From Pleurocapsa sp. MO_226.B13 (GTDB taxonomy: Bacteria; Cyanobacteriota; Cyanobacteriia; Cyanobacteriales; Xenococcaceae), in NCBI GenBank assembly GCA_030064795.1, contig JASJEI010000297.1, positions 1-28,626 on the forward strand: a stretch of DNA of 28,626 bases, written 5' to 3'. The notes below the pieces were generated by a model. That model saw only the letters and a list, made by a program, of their open reading frames with translations. It searched no databases and was not told where the DNA came from. The first letter of the stretch is position 1; every line of letters begins with the position of its first letter. The position numbers were made by a program, and so were the translations under genes. Positions 1 to 9,016 of this stretch are shown one piece after another.

Positions 1-97
1 AACAAAATGTAAATTCGCTTCAACTTAATATCAATCAAAGGATTAAATCTACTTGACAAAAGTAAACATAGTTGAGTTTAATTATCCCGACCTACTT

Positions 98-204
98 ATA
101 CCAAATCCGCTTGTCAAAACCCCTTTATAAAAATCGACAAAATCCGGTTCTGCCAAAAATCTAGGCTATGGGAATAAGGAGGGTATGAGAACCGGATTTG
201 GTAT
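98..204. repeat. MITE-like nested inverted-repeat element
   Basis: The ends ATACCAAATCCG (98-109) and CGGATTTGGTAT (193-204) are perfect 12-bp inverted repeats. A second perfect pair, AATCCGGTTCT (141-151) and AGAACCGGATT (188-198), overlaps the right arm, so the right end can pair with either left copy. No protein is encoded. This is the structure of a short non-autonomous repeat. The remainder of 1-353 shows no gene; 205-235 holds AGCT-rich short repeats (GCTGTTAGCTATCAGC) resembling those at 9673-9693. Confidence 0.6.
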
Positions 205-353
205 TAGCTGTTAGCTATCAGCTTTTAGCTTTTAAGAAAATATTATTTGCGGATGAGTAAGTGAAATAGAGTTTTATCATTACACATTCAGCAACGCCCT
301 TTATTGAGTATGACTTTCAGCATTTATTAACTTAACCTTGACTGGGCTGGTCG

Positions 354-1154
354 TTATTCTAATTGATAGATTTTTACAACTGACAAATTACCGAGATGGG
401 ATAGATCGACCGACTGTAACAAATTTCCCCAATCAGTTTGTAATTGATTCTCATTGGGGTTAGTTTGCAATCGTTTTCCTAGGCTAGTCAGGGCATCATA
501 CCAGATTTGGCGATCGCGATAAATCAAATAGTCAGCTTTATCGGAAGTTTGCAGTTGAGTCTCTAACTCTGGTGAAATTGCTATCCTCTCGATCCAGCCA
601 TCGACAAAAGAATAATCGCTTCCAGGTATTGGTTCTCCACAGTAAATTTTGAAGTACCAATGGTATTTTTCACCTACAGCTAATGAAGATTGAGGGCTAG
701 ATGTCAGGGTTATGGCGATCGCACCTTCTGTTGCTGGTAGTTTTATTTGAGTTCGTTCGAGATCTTCTCCTGCTTCGGTTTGCAAAATAAACTCACCAGT
801 CTGCACTTGTTCGGGTAATTTAGGGACATAAAACCAAAAACTAGGATTTTCGGAGATAGTCGTAGCCAGATAGGAATCAGATTGAGTCTCTTCTTCTTTT
901 CCTGGTACTAGAGCAGTCAGAGGCGGTTCGAGGGGCGGACAATTATTACGGCTAGTTCCTCCTCGACGACGACCCATGGGAGAGCCGCGAGCGGGTAATT
1001 GGAGCGGAGAAGACTCATTTTGTGGAGTTTCAGGCGTAGTCTTGGAGTCTGGATTGGGTGTCTTCTGAGCCACACTTAAACTACTAGCATCGATCGGCAC
1101 TATGAACATTAACAAAAGCAAGATTGTTAGTTTGAAGTGAAATTTGAAGCTCAT
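354..1154 (-). CDS. DUF928 domain exported protein
   Basis: The 266-residue product begins with a hydrophobic signal-like segment (about 7-25, LTILLLLMFIVPI), so it is probably exported or anchored at the inner membrane. A proline- and glutamine-rich linker follows, then a GRRRGG motif near residue 62 and a domain from about 100 to 230 with WFYVPKLPE, KYHWYFKI and WIERI blocks. These are hallmarks of DUF928, a cyanobacterial family of unknown function that often sits beside CHASE2, CHAT and haemagglutinin-type genes. It is the last gene of a three-gene minus-strand run, 23 bp after the CHASE2 kinase. Family assignment is firm; function is unknown. Confidence 0.85.
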   Translation of the reverse strand: MSFKFHFKLTILLLLMFIVPIDASSLSVAQKTPNPDSKTTPETPQNESSPLQLPARGSPMGRRRGGTSRNNCPPLEPPLTALVPGKEEETQSDSYLATTISENPSFWFYVPKLPEQVQTGEFILQTEAGEDLERTQIKLPATEGAIAITLTSSPQSSLAVGEKYHWYFKIYCGEPIPGSDYSFVDGWIERIAISPELETQLQTSDKADYLIYRDRQIWYDALTSLGKRLQTNPNENQLQTDWGNLLQSVDLSHLGNLSVVKIYQLE

Positions 1155-1177
1155 AGTTAGTAGTCCCTAGCCTAAGA

Positions 1178-3388
1178 TTAGGGAGGCTGGCGAATTAATC
1201 GCACCATAACTACTGAATTAACGATCAGTGCTAGAGCGGGCGGAATTAGTGGGATCCATCCTCCTAGAGTTAGCATACCAAAACAAATGGTAAATAGGAG
1301 AAAAAGTGCTGCTGTAATTGCTATTCCCAGATAAAAAGGGCGACGAACAAATAAACCCAAAATAGCTCCTAACCCAGACCAGACTATTACCCAGAGTAAT
1401 TCCACTTTCAAAGACCAACTCCAAATTAAAGAACGTCGATCGATTACCGCACTGACAATCTGAGAAATAGCATGAGCTTGAACGAATACTCCTGGTATTT
1501 CTTTTGACCCTGTAAATACTGATTTACTAATAGGCGTTTTCCAGTCATCGGCACTACTAGGGGCAGTTACACCAACTAAAACTATGCGCTCCTTGACCAA
1601 TGCCCCTAATTCATCAGAAGCTAGGCGATCCTCTAAAATATCCCTCAGTGATATCTGTTGGGCAATATCTGAAGGAGAAGATAGAGAGCGATAGTTAAGC
1701 ATGATTTGATATCCCGAAGCGTCAATATTTTGATAACCACCACTGTGAGTATCGAGGGGTTCAAACAAAATATTGCCAATCTTTATTTCTCCATTGGCGG
1801 TAGTATTGGCTTTTATACCTCGCGTATTTAGATAGTGCAGTGCGATCTGGAGACTAAAAGCCAATTCAGCATTACAACTAGAAATCACCGAAGGTGTTAA
1901 ATTGATTAGATGACGACGCACAATCTCATTATCGTCTGCCACAAAATCACTAAAACCCACGCGAGATTCTGGTACTTCAGGGGGAGGCGCAACACCATCT
2001 GGATCTCGATCTTGAGGTGCAGGAACTTTGCAGGGAGTAAATAAACTGGGACTGGAACTTAAGTAGGTTTTTAACTCGGAGTATTGAGGGTTAACAGGAA
2101 AATCGCGGTAAAGATCGATGCCAACAGTTCTGGCTTGATATTGTTTGAGTTTTTCTAATAGTCTTAGTAGTGCTTCGTCTGACAATGAGCCACGCATAGA
2201 CATTGTTCTCTGATTTTGATACTCAATGTCCTTTTCATCAATAGTTACAATCAGCAGACGTGAATCTGGTTGTTCGATTGGTCGCAATTGTATCAGACGA
2301 TCGAAAGCGGGTAGTTCAAAAGGTTGTAGCCCTCCTAGATACCTAACTCCCATAATGGCTAGAGCGATCGCCATACTCGTAAGCAGCACTTTTACTAAAC
2401 TAGAGTAAGTACTAGTCAAACCAAATAGATTAAAAGTTTTTCTCCTTTTAAATTTCGAGGGGGATCTAACAGTTCGATCGCCAGGCAACTGAGAGACTGA
2501 AAGTTCTCGCTCTAACTTAATTTTTTCGATGATTAGCTGGGGTTGTTCGAGACGCTGCTGAGGTCGTAAGTTGATTAATTCATCGATTAAATTTGCCAGC
2601 GGAGTAGAAATTTGAGTTGCTTGTTCGCGCCAGATTAATTCTTCAGTTTCAGGATCTTGTAACAATCGATCGGGATGTATCCCCGTTAATAAATGCACAA
2701 AAGTACGTCCTAACGCAAAAAAATCTGAGCGACAAACTGCTTGACCTTTAATTTGTTCTGGGGCTGTATATCCAGAGGTATAAACTCTAGTTAGATCTCC
2801 ATGTTCTAACTTATCGATATAAGTTTGAGAAATTTGTCTAGCTGTGCCAAAATCAATCAAAACTAATTTGCCATCGGGACGCACCATAATATTTGAAGGT
2901 TTGATATCTCGATGTAAAATATCGTCTTGATGTATCTGTTGTAATAACTGAGTTAATTGTGACAACCAATCAAGTGCCAATTCCTCAGACAAAACACCAT
3001 TTTGCTCTAACCATTGCGCTAAATTCTGCCCGGGAATTTTTTCCATTACCAAGCAGTGTAATTCTTTCTGACTATCTTCTAAGGTAAAAGTAAAGCCAGT
3101 ATCGACCATCGGAACGCCTAGATGTTGCAAATGCTTGAGGATATTTGCTTCTTGCTCGAATAGTTTAATTAAACGACGGCGATCGCTAATTAGAACTTTG
3201 AGAACTTTGATCGTTCCTAAATTATCGATCTCAAAAATTTCCGTATGATAGCCACTATCTAATTTTCGTAAAGGTCGAAGAATACGATAACGTTCGTTAA
3301 CGAGCAAACTCGTTCCACAACTCTGACACAACTCGACTTCATCAGGATTTTCTCGCTCAAAACACCAAGGATTGATACAGTAGCTCAT
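1178..3388 (-). CDS. Ser/Thr protein kinase with CHASE2 sensor domain
   Basis: The 736-residue protein starts with a four-cysteine zinc ribbon (C4, C9, C21, C24). A Hanks-type kinase domain (about 34-290) carries HRDIKPSN (H159-R160-D161), DFG (D179) and APE-like TAPE (209-211). The glycine loop is degenerate (LDSGYHTEIF), but catalytic Lys and Asp candidates are present. A transmembrane helix near 333-352 leads to an extracytoplasmic CHASE2 domain (about 355-640), then about three C-terminal helices (660-730). This order is known from cyanobacterial CHASE2 kinases: an external signal is read by CHASE2 and passed to the cytosolic kinase. Its start overlaps the upstream NB-ARC stop by 4 bp (ATGA), which implies translational coupling. 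Confidence 0.92.
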   Translation of the reverse strand: MSYCINPWCFERENPDEVELCQSCGTSLLVNERYRILRPLRKLDSGYHTEIFEIDNLGTIKVLKVLISDRRRLIKLFEQEANILKHLQHLGVPMVDTGFTFTLEDSQKELHCLVMEKIPGQNLAQWLEQNGVLSEELALDWLSQLTQLLQQIHQDDILHRDIKPSNIMVRPDGKLVLIDFGTARQISQTYIDKLEHGDLTRVYTSGYTAPEQIKGQAVCRSDFFALGRTFVHLLTGIHPDRLLQDPETEELIWREQATQISTPLANLIDELINLRPQQRLEQPQLIIEKIKLERELSVSQLPGDRTVRSPSKFKRRKTFNLFGLTSTYSSLVKVLLTSMAIALAIMGVRYLGGLQPFELPAFDRLIQLRPIEQPDSRLLIVTIDEKDIEYQNQRTMSMRGSLSDEALLRLLEKLKQYQARTVGIDLYRDFPVNPQYSELKTYLSSSPSLFTPCKVPAPQDRDPDGVAPPPEVPESRVGFSDFVADDNEIVRRHLINLTPSVISSCNAELAFSLQIALHYLNTRGIKANTTANGEIKIGNILFEPLDTHSGGYQNIDASGYQIMLNYRSLSSPSDIAQQISLRDILEDRLASDELGALVKERIVLVGVTAPSSADDWKTPISKSVFTGSKEIPGVFVQAHAISQIVSAVIDRRSLIWSWSLKVELLWVIVWSGLGAILGLFVRRPFYLGIAITAALFLLFTICFGMLTLGGWIPLIPPALALIVNSVVMVRLIRQPP

Positions 3389-5061
3389 GTTGTTAATTCT
3401 GAGACTGTTTGGTTAATCATCAGATTCTCGAAATTGAACTGTAGTTCTTCTAACAAACGTTCTAAGTTCTTTTTAGTGTGTCCCACTACTAAAAAGGTTT
3501 CGCCAGAGGCTAAGGAGAGGATTTTGGTAAGCTGTTCTTGCACCAAACGTTCATCTCTAAAGATTCTACAAAGTTGATTGACAATTAGTTGAATAATTAA
3601 GGGTTTTTTCGTTTCTGGAGTTATTTGCTTTTGTTTTGAATTCTCTGTCAAAGACAAATTTCTCAATAGTTCGAGTTGTTCGAGTTTTTGACTTTTACTG
3701 ACTTTTTGAATTTCTTGGCAAATTTTTTCGCAAATGCGATTGATGATGTATTGCTTGACTATTGGTTGAGGTAAGGAAAACATAACTTCTTCCTCCACGA
3801 GATTGCGCTCGATTAGCGATCGCCTTAAAAGGGATTCTAAAGCTTCGATTAGTTTAGCTTGAGAGCTAATAAAAATTAGATTAGAACGTAATTGGGATAA
3901 AGACAGCGAATATTCTCTAATTGCCAGCCAGTAGAGAATTTCTATTTCTAAGCTGGACAAGCATTCAAACTGTTCGTCTAAAAGATCGTTTAGTTCTCCA
4001 AAGACAATCGTTTGTTGTCTTAAGAACGTAGCTACTTTGCCACCGAATAAATCTCTAATGGTATTGGCAATGATTTTGAGAGCTAAAGGGTTTCCGCGAT
4101 AAAGTTGGATCAGTTCTGACCATTTATCTGGATCTAATAGTTTTTTGGCTTTTAAAATCTCTTTAGCTGCTGCATCTAAACCTTTGAGGGTTAAACAACG
4201 GACTGGATGGGTTTCTCCTTCTAATACAGCAATTTCTCTGGGTTTTTCGCGGGCAACCAGCATCAAACAACTCTGATGGGATTCTTGACCTAATCTTTGA
4301 AATAGTTTGCCATAGTCTTGATATTCTTCCCGATATTTTCCTGCCAAACTACCACTTTGTAAAATTGCTGTGGTGGCATCCAAAACAATCAGACATCGAT
4401 GTCTGCGTAAGTTATCCAACAAAATTGAAATGCGATCGTTAATATTTTCTGGCAAATCTTGCTCTTGCCGTGGAGAGACTAATTGGATCAGATCGATCAC
4501 CAGTTCGCTTACAGAGATACTATTGCGCAAATCTCGCCAAACGATCGCTCTAAAATCAGCTTGTACCTGTTCGACACACTTGACCGCCAAGGTAGTTTTA
4601 CCAATTCCACCCATGCCCACGATCGACACTAATCGGCAGCGATCGTCTACTAGCCATTTGTTTAATAAAGCTAGTTCTTCAGTACGCCCATAGCAAATAT
4701 TTATTTTGGGTATTGTCTGCCAATCTAATTTCCGATCGACTTTATTAGTCTGGCTAATTTCTGTCTCTTCGACTGATGCAGCTTCCAACTGGTTACTCCA
4801 TCGGCGTTCGATCGCTATTCTGAAGTTAGTTTTACTAATACTCTCTTCTAAAATTTCAGATAATAATTTCCACAATCTAGGTGCTGCTGCTTGCTTAATG
4901 TAGCCCAGGCTGTACTTACAATTTTCCGCTATTTGCTCGTAGGTTTTAGCAGACCACGCACCCTGCAAAACTAAAGTCTCAACTTCTTTTAGTTGACGAC
5001 CAGTTTTAGCAAGTACTAAATCGTCGATCTTTTTTACTACTATCTCTAAAGCTATTGACAT
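3385..5061 (-). CDS. NB-ARC STAND ATPase with N-terminal HTH-like domain
   Basis: The 558-residue protein has an N-terminal segment (1-90) like the HTH-type domain of cyanobacterial vWA-MoxR-associated/NB-ARC proteins (AWSAKTYEQIAE, then GYIKQAAAPRLWKLLSE). An NB-ARC NTPase follows: Walker A GMGGIGKTT (149-157, K155) and Walker B CLIVLD (D228). Winged-helix-like sequence lies at about 370-450. The usual C-terminal sensor repeats (WD40, TPR) are missing; the protein stops after about 110 helical residues. STAND proteins act as nucleotide-switched signalling hubs. It is the first gene of the operon with the CHASE2 kinase and DUF928, so it may be the kinase's substrate or partner (inference). 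Start: ATG at 5061; only a weak ribosome site is visible. Confidence 0.85.
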   Translation of the reverse strand: MSIALEIVVKKIDDLVLAKTGRQLKEVETLVLQGAWSAKTYEQIAENCKYSLGYIKQAAAPRLWKLLSEILEESISKTNFRIAIERRWSNQLEAASVEETEISQTNKVDRKLDWQTIPKINICYGRTEELALLNKWLVDDRCRLVSIVGMGGIGKTTLAVKCVEQVQADFRAIVWRDLRNSISVSELVIDLIQLVSPRQEQDLPENINDRISILLDNLRRHRCLIVLDATTAILQSGSLAGKYREEYQDYGKLFQRLGQESHQSCLMLVAREKPREIAVLEGETHPVRCLTLKGLDAAAKEILKAKKLLDPDKWSELIQLYRGNPLALKIIANTIRDLFGGKVATFLRQQTIVFGELNDLLDEQFECLSSLEIEILYWLAIREYSLSLSQLRSNLIFISSQAKLIEALESLLRRSLIERNLVEEEVMFSLPQPIVKQYIINRICEKICQEIQKVSKSQKLEQLELLRNLSLTENSKQKQITPETKKPLIIQLIVNQLCRIFRDERLVQEQLTKILSLASGETFLVVGHTKKNLERLLEELQFNFENLMINQTVSELTT

Positions 5062-5628
5062 TTAAAATACTTCACTTGAATATTTGATTCGCTGCCAATC
5101 TGGACAACTAATCTTAAGGTTAACTTAGTTATTCAAAAAATGGTAATTTTTCGAGTAGGAATCTCACAATATTAGTCTTACTATGTCGCTGGTTAGCTCT
5201 GTAACTGGCGGGAGGTAACTGAAGACTAAGAATCGATCGCTGTCAAAAATTAACTTAACTGTTTCGATCCTACTCATTATACCCATATACACTGACTTGG
5301 GAAACATTTAAGTTAAGTTTAATAAAGATTGATTTAAACTAAGTTAAGTTGATATAAGATATAATTCAGATTAACTAAACATAACTAAGTTAACTTTATG
5401 GTGAAGTTAGTAGATATAGCAATACGTACTAAGGTGACATTAGGACAGGTAATTACTTACTACTTTTTTACTTTGTACCCCAAAGGAATTAACTAATTCT
5501 GTCCGAACCGATTAACGTACTGCGAAATATCTGACTATAGAGGGAAATTTTCCCCGATTATCGAAAGTGATACTAGTTTGTTTATTTTTAAGAAGCCAGA
5601 TTAAGTCAAACAGTAGAGTAAATCTTTT
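5062..5628. promoter_or_regulatory. Divergent intergenic region with repeated AGTTAAGTT-type motif
   Basis: This 567-bp gap separates the divergent NB-ARC operon and two-component operon. It holds five related motifs: GTTAACTTAGTTA (5119-5131), TTAACTTAACT (5250-5260), TTAAGTTAAGTTT (5308-5320), ACTAAGTTAAGTT (5338-5350) and TAACTAAGTTAAC (5382-5394). The first and last are exact 13-bp inverted copies. AraC-family regulators often bind repeated half-sites, and the response regulator downstream has an AraC output domain, so these are candidate operators (inference). No coding sequence is seen. Confidence 0.5.
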
Positions 5629-6759
5629 ATGACTGTCTCAAACTGCAAAACTATCAAAAAACCAACTCTAATCAAAGATCGATTGGATCCACAAGAGTAT
5701 AAAAGAGAAGCATTTGAATTTCAGACTTTAATTGAAAATACTCAAGTGGCAATCTCGATCTTTCAAGATGACAGAATCTGTTATGCCAACGCGATGACCA
5801 AAACCTTGACTGGCTACGATCGAGATGAATTGTTGAGCGAGACTAATTTGCGATCGCAGCTTGGACTTCAGCGACAATGGCTGATGTGGATGTCAGAGTA
5901 TGGCGATCGCAATGTTGCACAAAATCGACAGATTCGGTTGTTAACTAAAAATGGTAAGGAATGCTGGTTAGACTGCTCATTTAAATTAATTGAATTTGCC
6001 CAAAAACCCGCCATACTAATCACAGCAGTAGATATTACCAATCACAAACAAACAGAACAGAAATTCGAGCAAATTCTCGAACAAGAAAAAAAACTTGTTT
6101 CGATGGTTTCCCATGAATTACGGACTCCTTTAAATATCATTTCCTTTTCTTCTAACTTATTAAAAAACTATGGCGATCGCTGGAAACCTGCGAAAGTAAA
6201 ACAATATCTGGAAAGGCTGCAAAGAGGAGTAGATACTTTAAGTCTGCTGATTGATGAATGGTTAATTTTAGGTAAAGTTGATACGGGAAAGTTGAAATTT
6301 GAGCCACAGCCATTCAACATCAAAAAATTCTGTGACAACTTATTATCCGATCTTCAGTTAGGCAAAGACAATCCTCGGCAAATTAACTTTTTTCAGCAAA
6401 TAGACAATACATTAGTCAATTTAGACCGCAGAATACTTCAGCTGATTCTAACTAATCTATTGGAAAATGCAATCAAATACTCTCCTGAAGAAAAAGCAAT
6501 CGATTTGATCCTAGTTTGTAACTTACAAGAAGTTACTTTCAAAATAAAGGATCGAGGTATAGGAATCAGTAAAAGCGATCGCCAGCAACTCTTTGAACCA
6601 TTTTATCGGGGCAACAATGTTGACAACATTCCCGGGCATGGTTTGGGACTAGCTGTAGTCAAAAAGCTAGTCGAGCTTAGTGGCGGTCAAATTAACGTCG
6701 AAAGTCGATTGGGAATGGGAACCGAATTCATAATTTCTTTTACAAAACCAAGATCTTAA
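5629..6759 (+). CDS. PAS-domain sensor histidine kinase
   Basis: The 376-residue protein has no membrane segment and should be cytosolic. A PAS domain spans about 27-140 (FQTLIENTQVAISIFQ to AVDITNHK). HisKA has its H-box SHELRTPLN (phospho-acceptor H162). The ATPase domain has N-box NLLENAIKYSP (276-286), G1 KDRGIGIS (D308), an F-box region LFEPFYRG and G2 GHGLGLAVVKKL (336-347). All catalytic boxes are intact. It would autophosphorylate on His in response to an intracellular cue and pass phosphate to the receiver encoded 23 bp downstream. The repeat-rich gap upstream is a plausible autoregulatory region. Confidence 0.95.
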   Translation: MTVSNCKTIKKPTLIKDRLDPQEYKREAFEFQTLIENTQVAISIFQDDRICYANAMTKTLTGYDRDELLSETNLRSQLGLQRQWLMWMSEYGDRNVAQNRQIRLLTKNGKECWLDCSFKLIEFAQKPAILITAVDITNHKQTEQKFEQILEQEKKLVSMVSHELRTPLNIISFSSNLLKNYGDRWKPAKVKQYLERLQRGVDTLSLLIDEWLILGKVDTGKLKFEPQPFNIKKFCDNLLSDLQLGKDNPRQINFFQQIDNTLVNLDRRILQLILTNLLENAIKYSPEEKAIDLILVCNLQEVTFKIKDRGIGISKSDRQQLFEPFYRGNNVDNIPGHGLGLAVVKKLVELSGGQINVESRLGMGTEFIISFTKPRS

Positions 6760-6782
6760 CTTTAAAACGAGGAGTGAAAAAA

Positions 6783-7589
6783 ATGACCAGAGTATTAGTA
6801 ATCGAAAATGAAGTACAAACTAGAGAAATGTTGTTAGAGTTCCTAGAGCTAGAAGGCTTTGAGGCAATTGGTGCAGAAAATGGTTTGGTTGGGGTAGAAA
6901 AGGCACACGCTTATTTACCAGATGTAACTATCTGCGACATTGCGATGCCCAAATTAGATGGACATGGAGTGCTCAAAACACTACGTCAAAATCTAGATAC
7001 AGCAATTATTCCGCTAATTTTTCTGACTGGTAGAAATACCCAACCAGAATTGCGACACGGCATGGAATTAGGAGCAAGTGACTACTTGTTTAAGCCTTTT
7101 ACTCCAGAGGAATTACTCAAAGCAATTACCGCCCAACTCAAACAAAAAAATATCTTCAAGCAGTGGTTTGCCGTCAAATCTGAAGAGATTTCCCAAGCAC
7201 CAGAACCAGAAATTGATGAGTTTGCCAAATTTGCCACCTTGTTCGATTCTTGTTCTCAACTAAAAGCAGTCTACGAATTTATTAATAATAATTATCAAGA
7301 ATCAATTAGTCTACGAGATGTCGCCAAACACCTCGGTTTTTCCCCCGCCTATCTAACTCAGTTAGTTAAATATCATACAGGAGAACCAATTAATAAGTGG
7401 ATTATCAAACGTCGGGTAACCGCAGCACGGAGTTTGTTATTAGAAACAGAACAATCAGTAGAGCAAATTGCCGAAGCAGTGGGCTATCAAAGTATTAATC
7501 ACTTCTTTCGCCAGTTTCGTCAATACTATGGAACTAGCCCCAAAGCCTGGCGTAAAGCTAATCGTCAATCATATTTTGCGTTTAGTTAA
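6783..7589 (+). CDS. Response regulator, receiver plus AraC-type DNA-binding domain
   Basis: The receiver domain (1-118) starts MTRVLVIENE and carries phospho-acceptor D52 in TICDIAMP, a Thr/Gly switch (LTGRN) and the conserved Lys in LFKPF. A linker leads to a C-terminal AraC/XylS double helix-turn-helix (about 165-262: VAKHLGFSPAYLTQLVK and VEQIAEAVGYQSINHFFRQF). I chose the ATG at 6783 over an in-frame GTG at 6774, because the Shine-Dalgarno AGGAG (6770-6774) directly touches the GTG but lies 8 nt before the ATG. It forms an operon with the PAS kinase. Cyanobacterial receiver-AraC proteins regulate transcription, but the targets here are unknown. Confidence 0.93.
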   Translation: MTRVLVIENEVQTREMLLEFLELEGFEAIGAENGLVGVEKAHAYLPDVTICDIAMPKLDGHGVLKTLRQNLDTAIIPLIFLTGRNTQPELRHGMELGASDYLFKPFTPEELLKAITAQLKQKNIFKQWFAVKSEEISQAPEPEIDEFAKFATLFDSCSQLKAVYEFINNNYQESISLRDVAKHLGFSPAYLTQLVKYHTGEPINKWIIKRRVTAARSLLLETEQSVEQIAEAVGYQSINHFFRQFRQYYGTSPKAWRKANRQSYFAFS

Positions 7590-7607
7590 ATAAATAATCG
7601 TCGAAAT

Positions 7608-7853
7608 GGGTGAGCAAGGTTTGAAGTCAATCACCCGACTTTGACCTATGAGTGCGGTACAAAGCGGGCTTGCTAAACCCAGTTAGCAACGAAGGATTGC
7701 ACTACAGCAAGAGCCTAATCCTGATACGTACTGCCAGCCACTTCCCTCGGTTGGTTTATCTACAAGATTACTGGGAGTAGTCGCTTTAAGAGAGGACATT
7801 TTGGATTAGGTGCTGGAAGGGACAAACATACTAATTTATTAGGGGTTATACCC
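7608..7853 (+). ncRNA. Candidate omega RNA (HEARO RNA) of the IsrB element
   Basis: The non-coding stretch directly upstream of isrB folds well by eye. GGGTGA (7608-7613) pairs with TCACCC (7631-7636). AGTGC (7651-7655) pairs with GCACT (7699-7703) and encloses TTGCTAA (7670-7676)/TTAGCAA (7683-7689). CCTAATCC (7714-7721) pairs with GGATTAGG (7803-7810) and encloses two hairpins: CCAGCC/GGTTGG (7734-7756) and GATTACT/AGTAGTC (7766-7782). IscB and IsrB use such an RNA, encoded just 5' of the ORF and carrying its guide at the 5' end. The guide here would be the roughly 16-20 nt before the scaffold, near 7590-7609. The 3' limit is uncertain; GGGTTATACCC abuts the start codon. Confidence 0.75.
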
Positions 7854-8945
7854 ATGACAGAAAAAATCAGAGTACCAGTTTTATCGCCAACGGGTGAACC
7901 GATCATGCCGACAACTAGCGTGAGGGCGAGAAAATGGATTGCTGCTGGTAAAGCTAAACCAGTATGGAACGACCTAAATATCTTTTGCGTTCAGTTACTT
8001 GTAGAACCCTCTGGTACTGAAACTCAGGAAATAGTAGCATCAGTCGATCCAGGTAAGCTTTTTAGTGGCATTGCAGCAGTTAGCAAAAAAGCCGTACTGT
8101 TTACTGCTCACATTGTTCTACCATTCAAACGAGTTATAGCTAGAAAACAAGCTCAAAAGATATTGCGTAGAGCTAGAAGAGGAAGGCGTATTAATCGTAA
8201 TATTCCCTTTGCTCAAAGAGCGCACAGGGAAAAAAAGTTCGATAACCGCAAGGGCAACAAACTTTCTCCAAGTATTAGAGCCAATCGTCAACTAGAACTA
8301 AGAGTAGTCAAGGAACTAGTGAAGTTATTTCCTGTTACTGAAATAGTTTACGAATACGTAAAAGCTAGAGGTGACAAAGGATTTAGTCCAGTCATGGTAG
8401 GACAAAAATGGATGCTGAAAGAGCTATCTAATATTGCTCCAACTTATACCTTAGAAGGCTGGAAAACCAGCATTTTAAGAAAGCAACTTGGCTTAGAAAA
8501 GAACAAAGATGATAAATCAGTTCAGGATGTAACGACTCATGCTAATGATGCTATAGCATTAGGGGCTAGTCGATTCGTTCAGTACAAAGCTTTTCATACT
8601 GCTAATTCTCATGGTCATCATTTTCGTGGTTCGATCAAGTTAACTCCAGCACCGTTCAAGGTGATAGCCCGTCCTCAACTCTACCGAAGACAATTGCACT
8701 TTGAGAATCCAAGTAAAGGTGGAAATAGAAAACGCAAGGGGGGTACAGTCACACCGTTTGGTTTCAGAAGTGGTGATTTAGTTCAAGCGAATAAAGGAAA
8801 GAAAACAGTAAAAGGTTACATCGGAGGTTATTCAGAAGCGAATAAAGTAGTGAGTATATATGACGTTAACTGGAAACGGTTAGCCCAGTTTTCAGTCTCA
8901 AAAACACGCTTACTGAGAAGGAGTAATGGGCTATGTGTTGCCTAA
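7854..8945 (+). CDS. isrB: IsrB: RuvC nickase-family protein lacking HNH (IscB relative)
   Basis: The 363-residue protein has an N-terminal PLMP-type domain (1-50, with EPIMPTTS and ARKWIAAGKAKPVW). RuvC-I has SVDPG (D65). An arginine-rich bridge helix (92-115, QKILRRARRGRR) follows. RuvC-II has IVYEYVKA (E167) and RuvC-III has HANDAIAL (D232). RuvC-II and RuvC-III are only about 55 residues apart with no HNH motif, which separates IsrB from IscB. All three RuvC acidic residues are present, so it may be active. Characterised IsrB proteins are RNA-guided nickases using an omega RNA encoded upstream; a matching structured RNA lies at 7608-7853. The C-terminal 120 basic residues fit the RNA/target-motif-binding part. 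The ribosome site AGGGG lies about 8 nt before the ATG. Confidence 0.9.
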   Translation: MTEKIRVPVLSPTGEPIMPTTSVRARKWIAAGKAKPVWNDLNIFCVQLLVEPSGTETQEIVASVDPGKLFSGIAAVSKKAVLFTAHIVLPFKRVIARKQAQKILRRARRGRRINRNIPFAQRAHREKKFDNRKGNKLSPSIRANRQLELRVVKELVKLFPVTEIVYEYVKARGDKGFSPVMVGQKWMLKELSNIAPTYTLEGWKTSILRKQLGLEKNKDDKSVQDVTTHANDAIALGASRFVQYKAFHTANSHGHHFRGSIKLTPAPFKVIARPQLYRRQLHFENPSKGGNRKRKGGTVTPFGFRSGDLVQANKGKKTVKGYIGGYSEANKVVSIYDVNWKRLAQFSVSKTRLLRRSNGLCVA

Positions 8946-8948
8946 CCA

Positions 8949-9012
8949 GGCGCGGGAATTCCTCCCGACTTTCAATCTATCGATTAGAAAGCGGGACTCC
9001 TTCCCGTTGAAG
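8949..9012 (+). repeat. Right-end hairpins of the IsrB element
   Basis: CGGGA (8953-8957)/TCCCG (8963-8967) and CGGGA (8992-8996)/TCCCG (9002-9006) form two short hairpins. Between them CTTTC-AATC pairs with GATT-A-GAAAG, and this stem can extend with CCCG (8964-8967)/CGGG (8992-8995). Subterminal hairpins just after the ORF are expected at right ends of IS200/IS605-type elements. Confidence 0.65.
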
Positions 9013-9016
9013 GTTG

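Noticed and set aside
7854..8945. TnpB (OrfB) or full IscB assignment
   Set aside because: The N-terminal PLMP-like segment and bridge helix fit the IscB/IsrB branch, and TnpB's C-terminal zinc finger is absent. IscB was rejected because no HNH lies between RuvC-II and RuvC-III.
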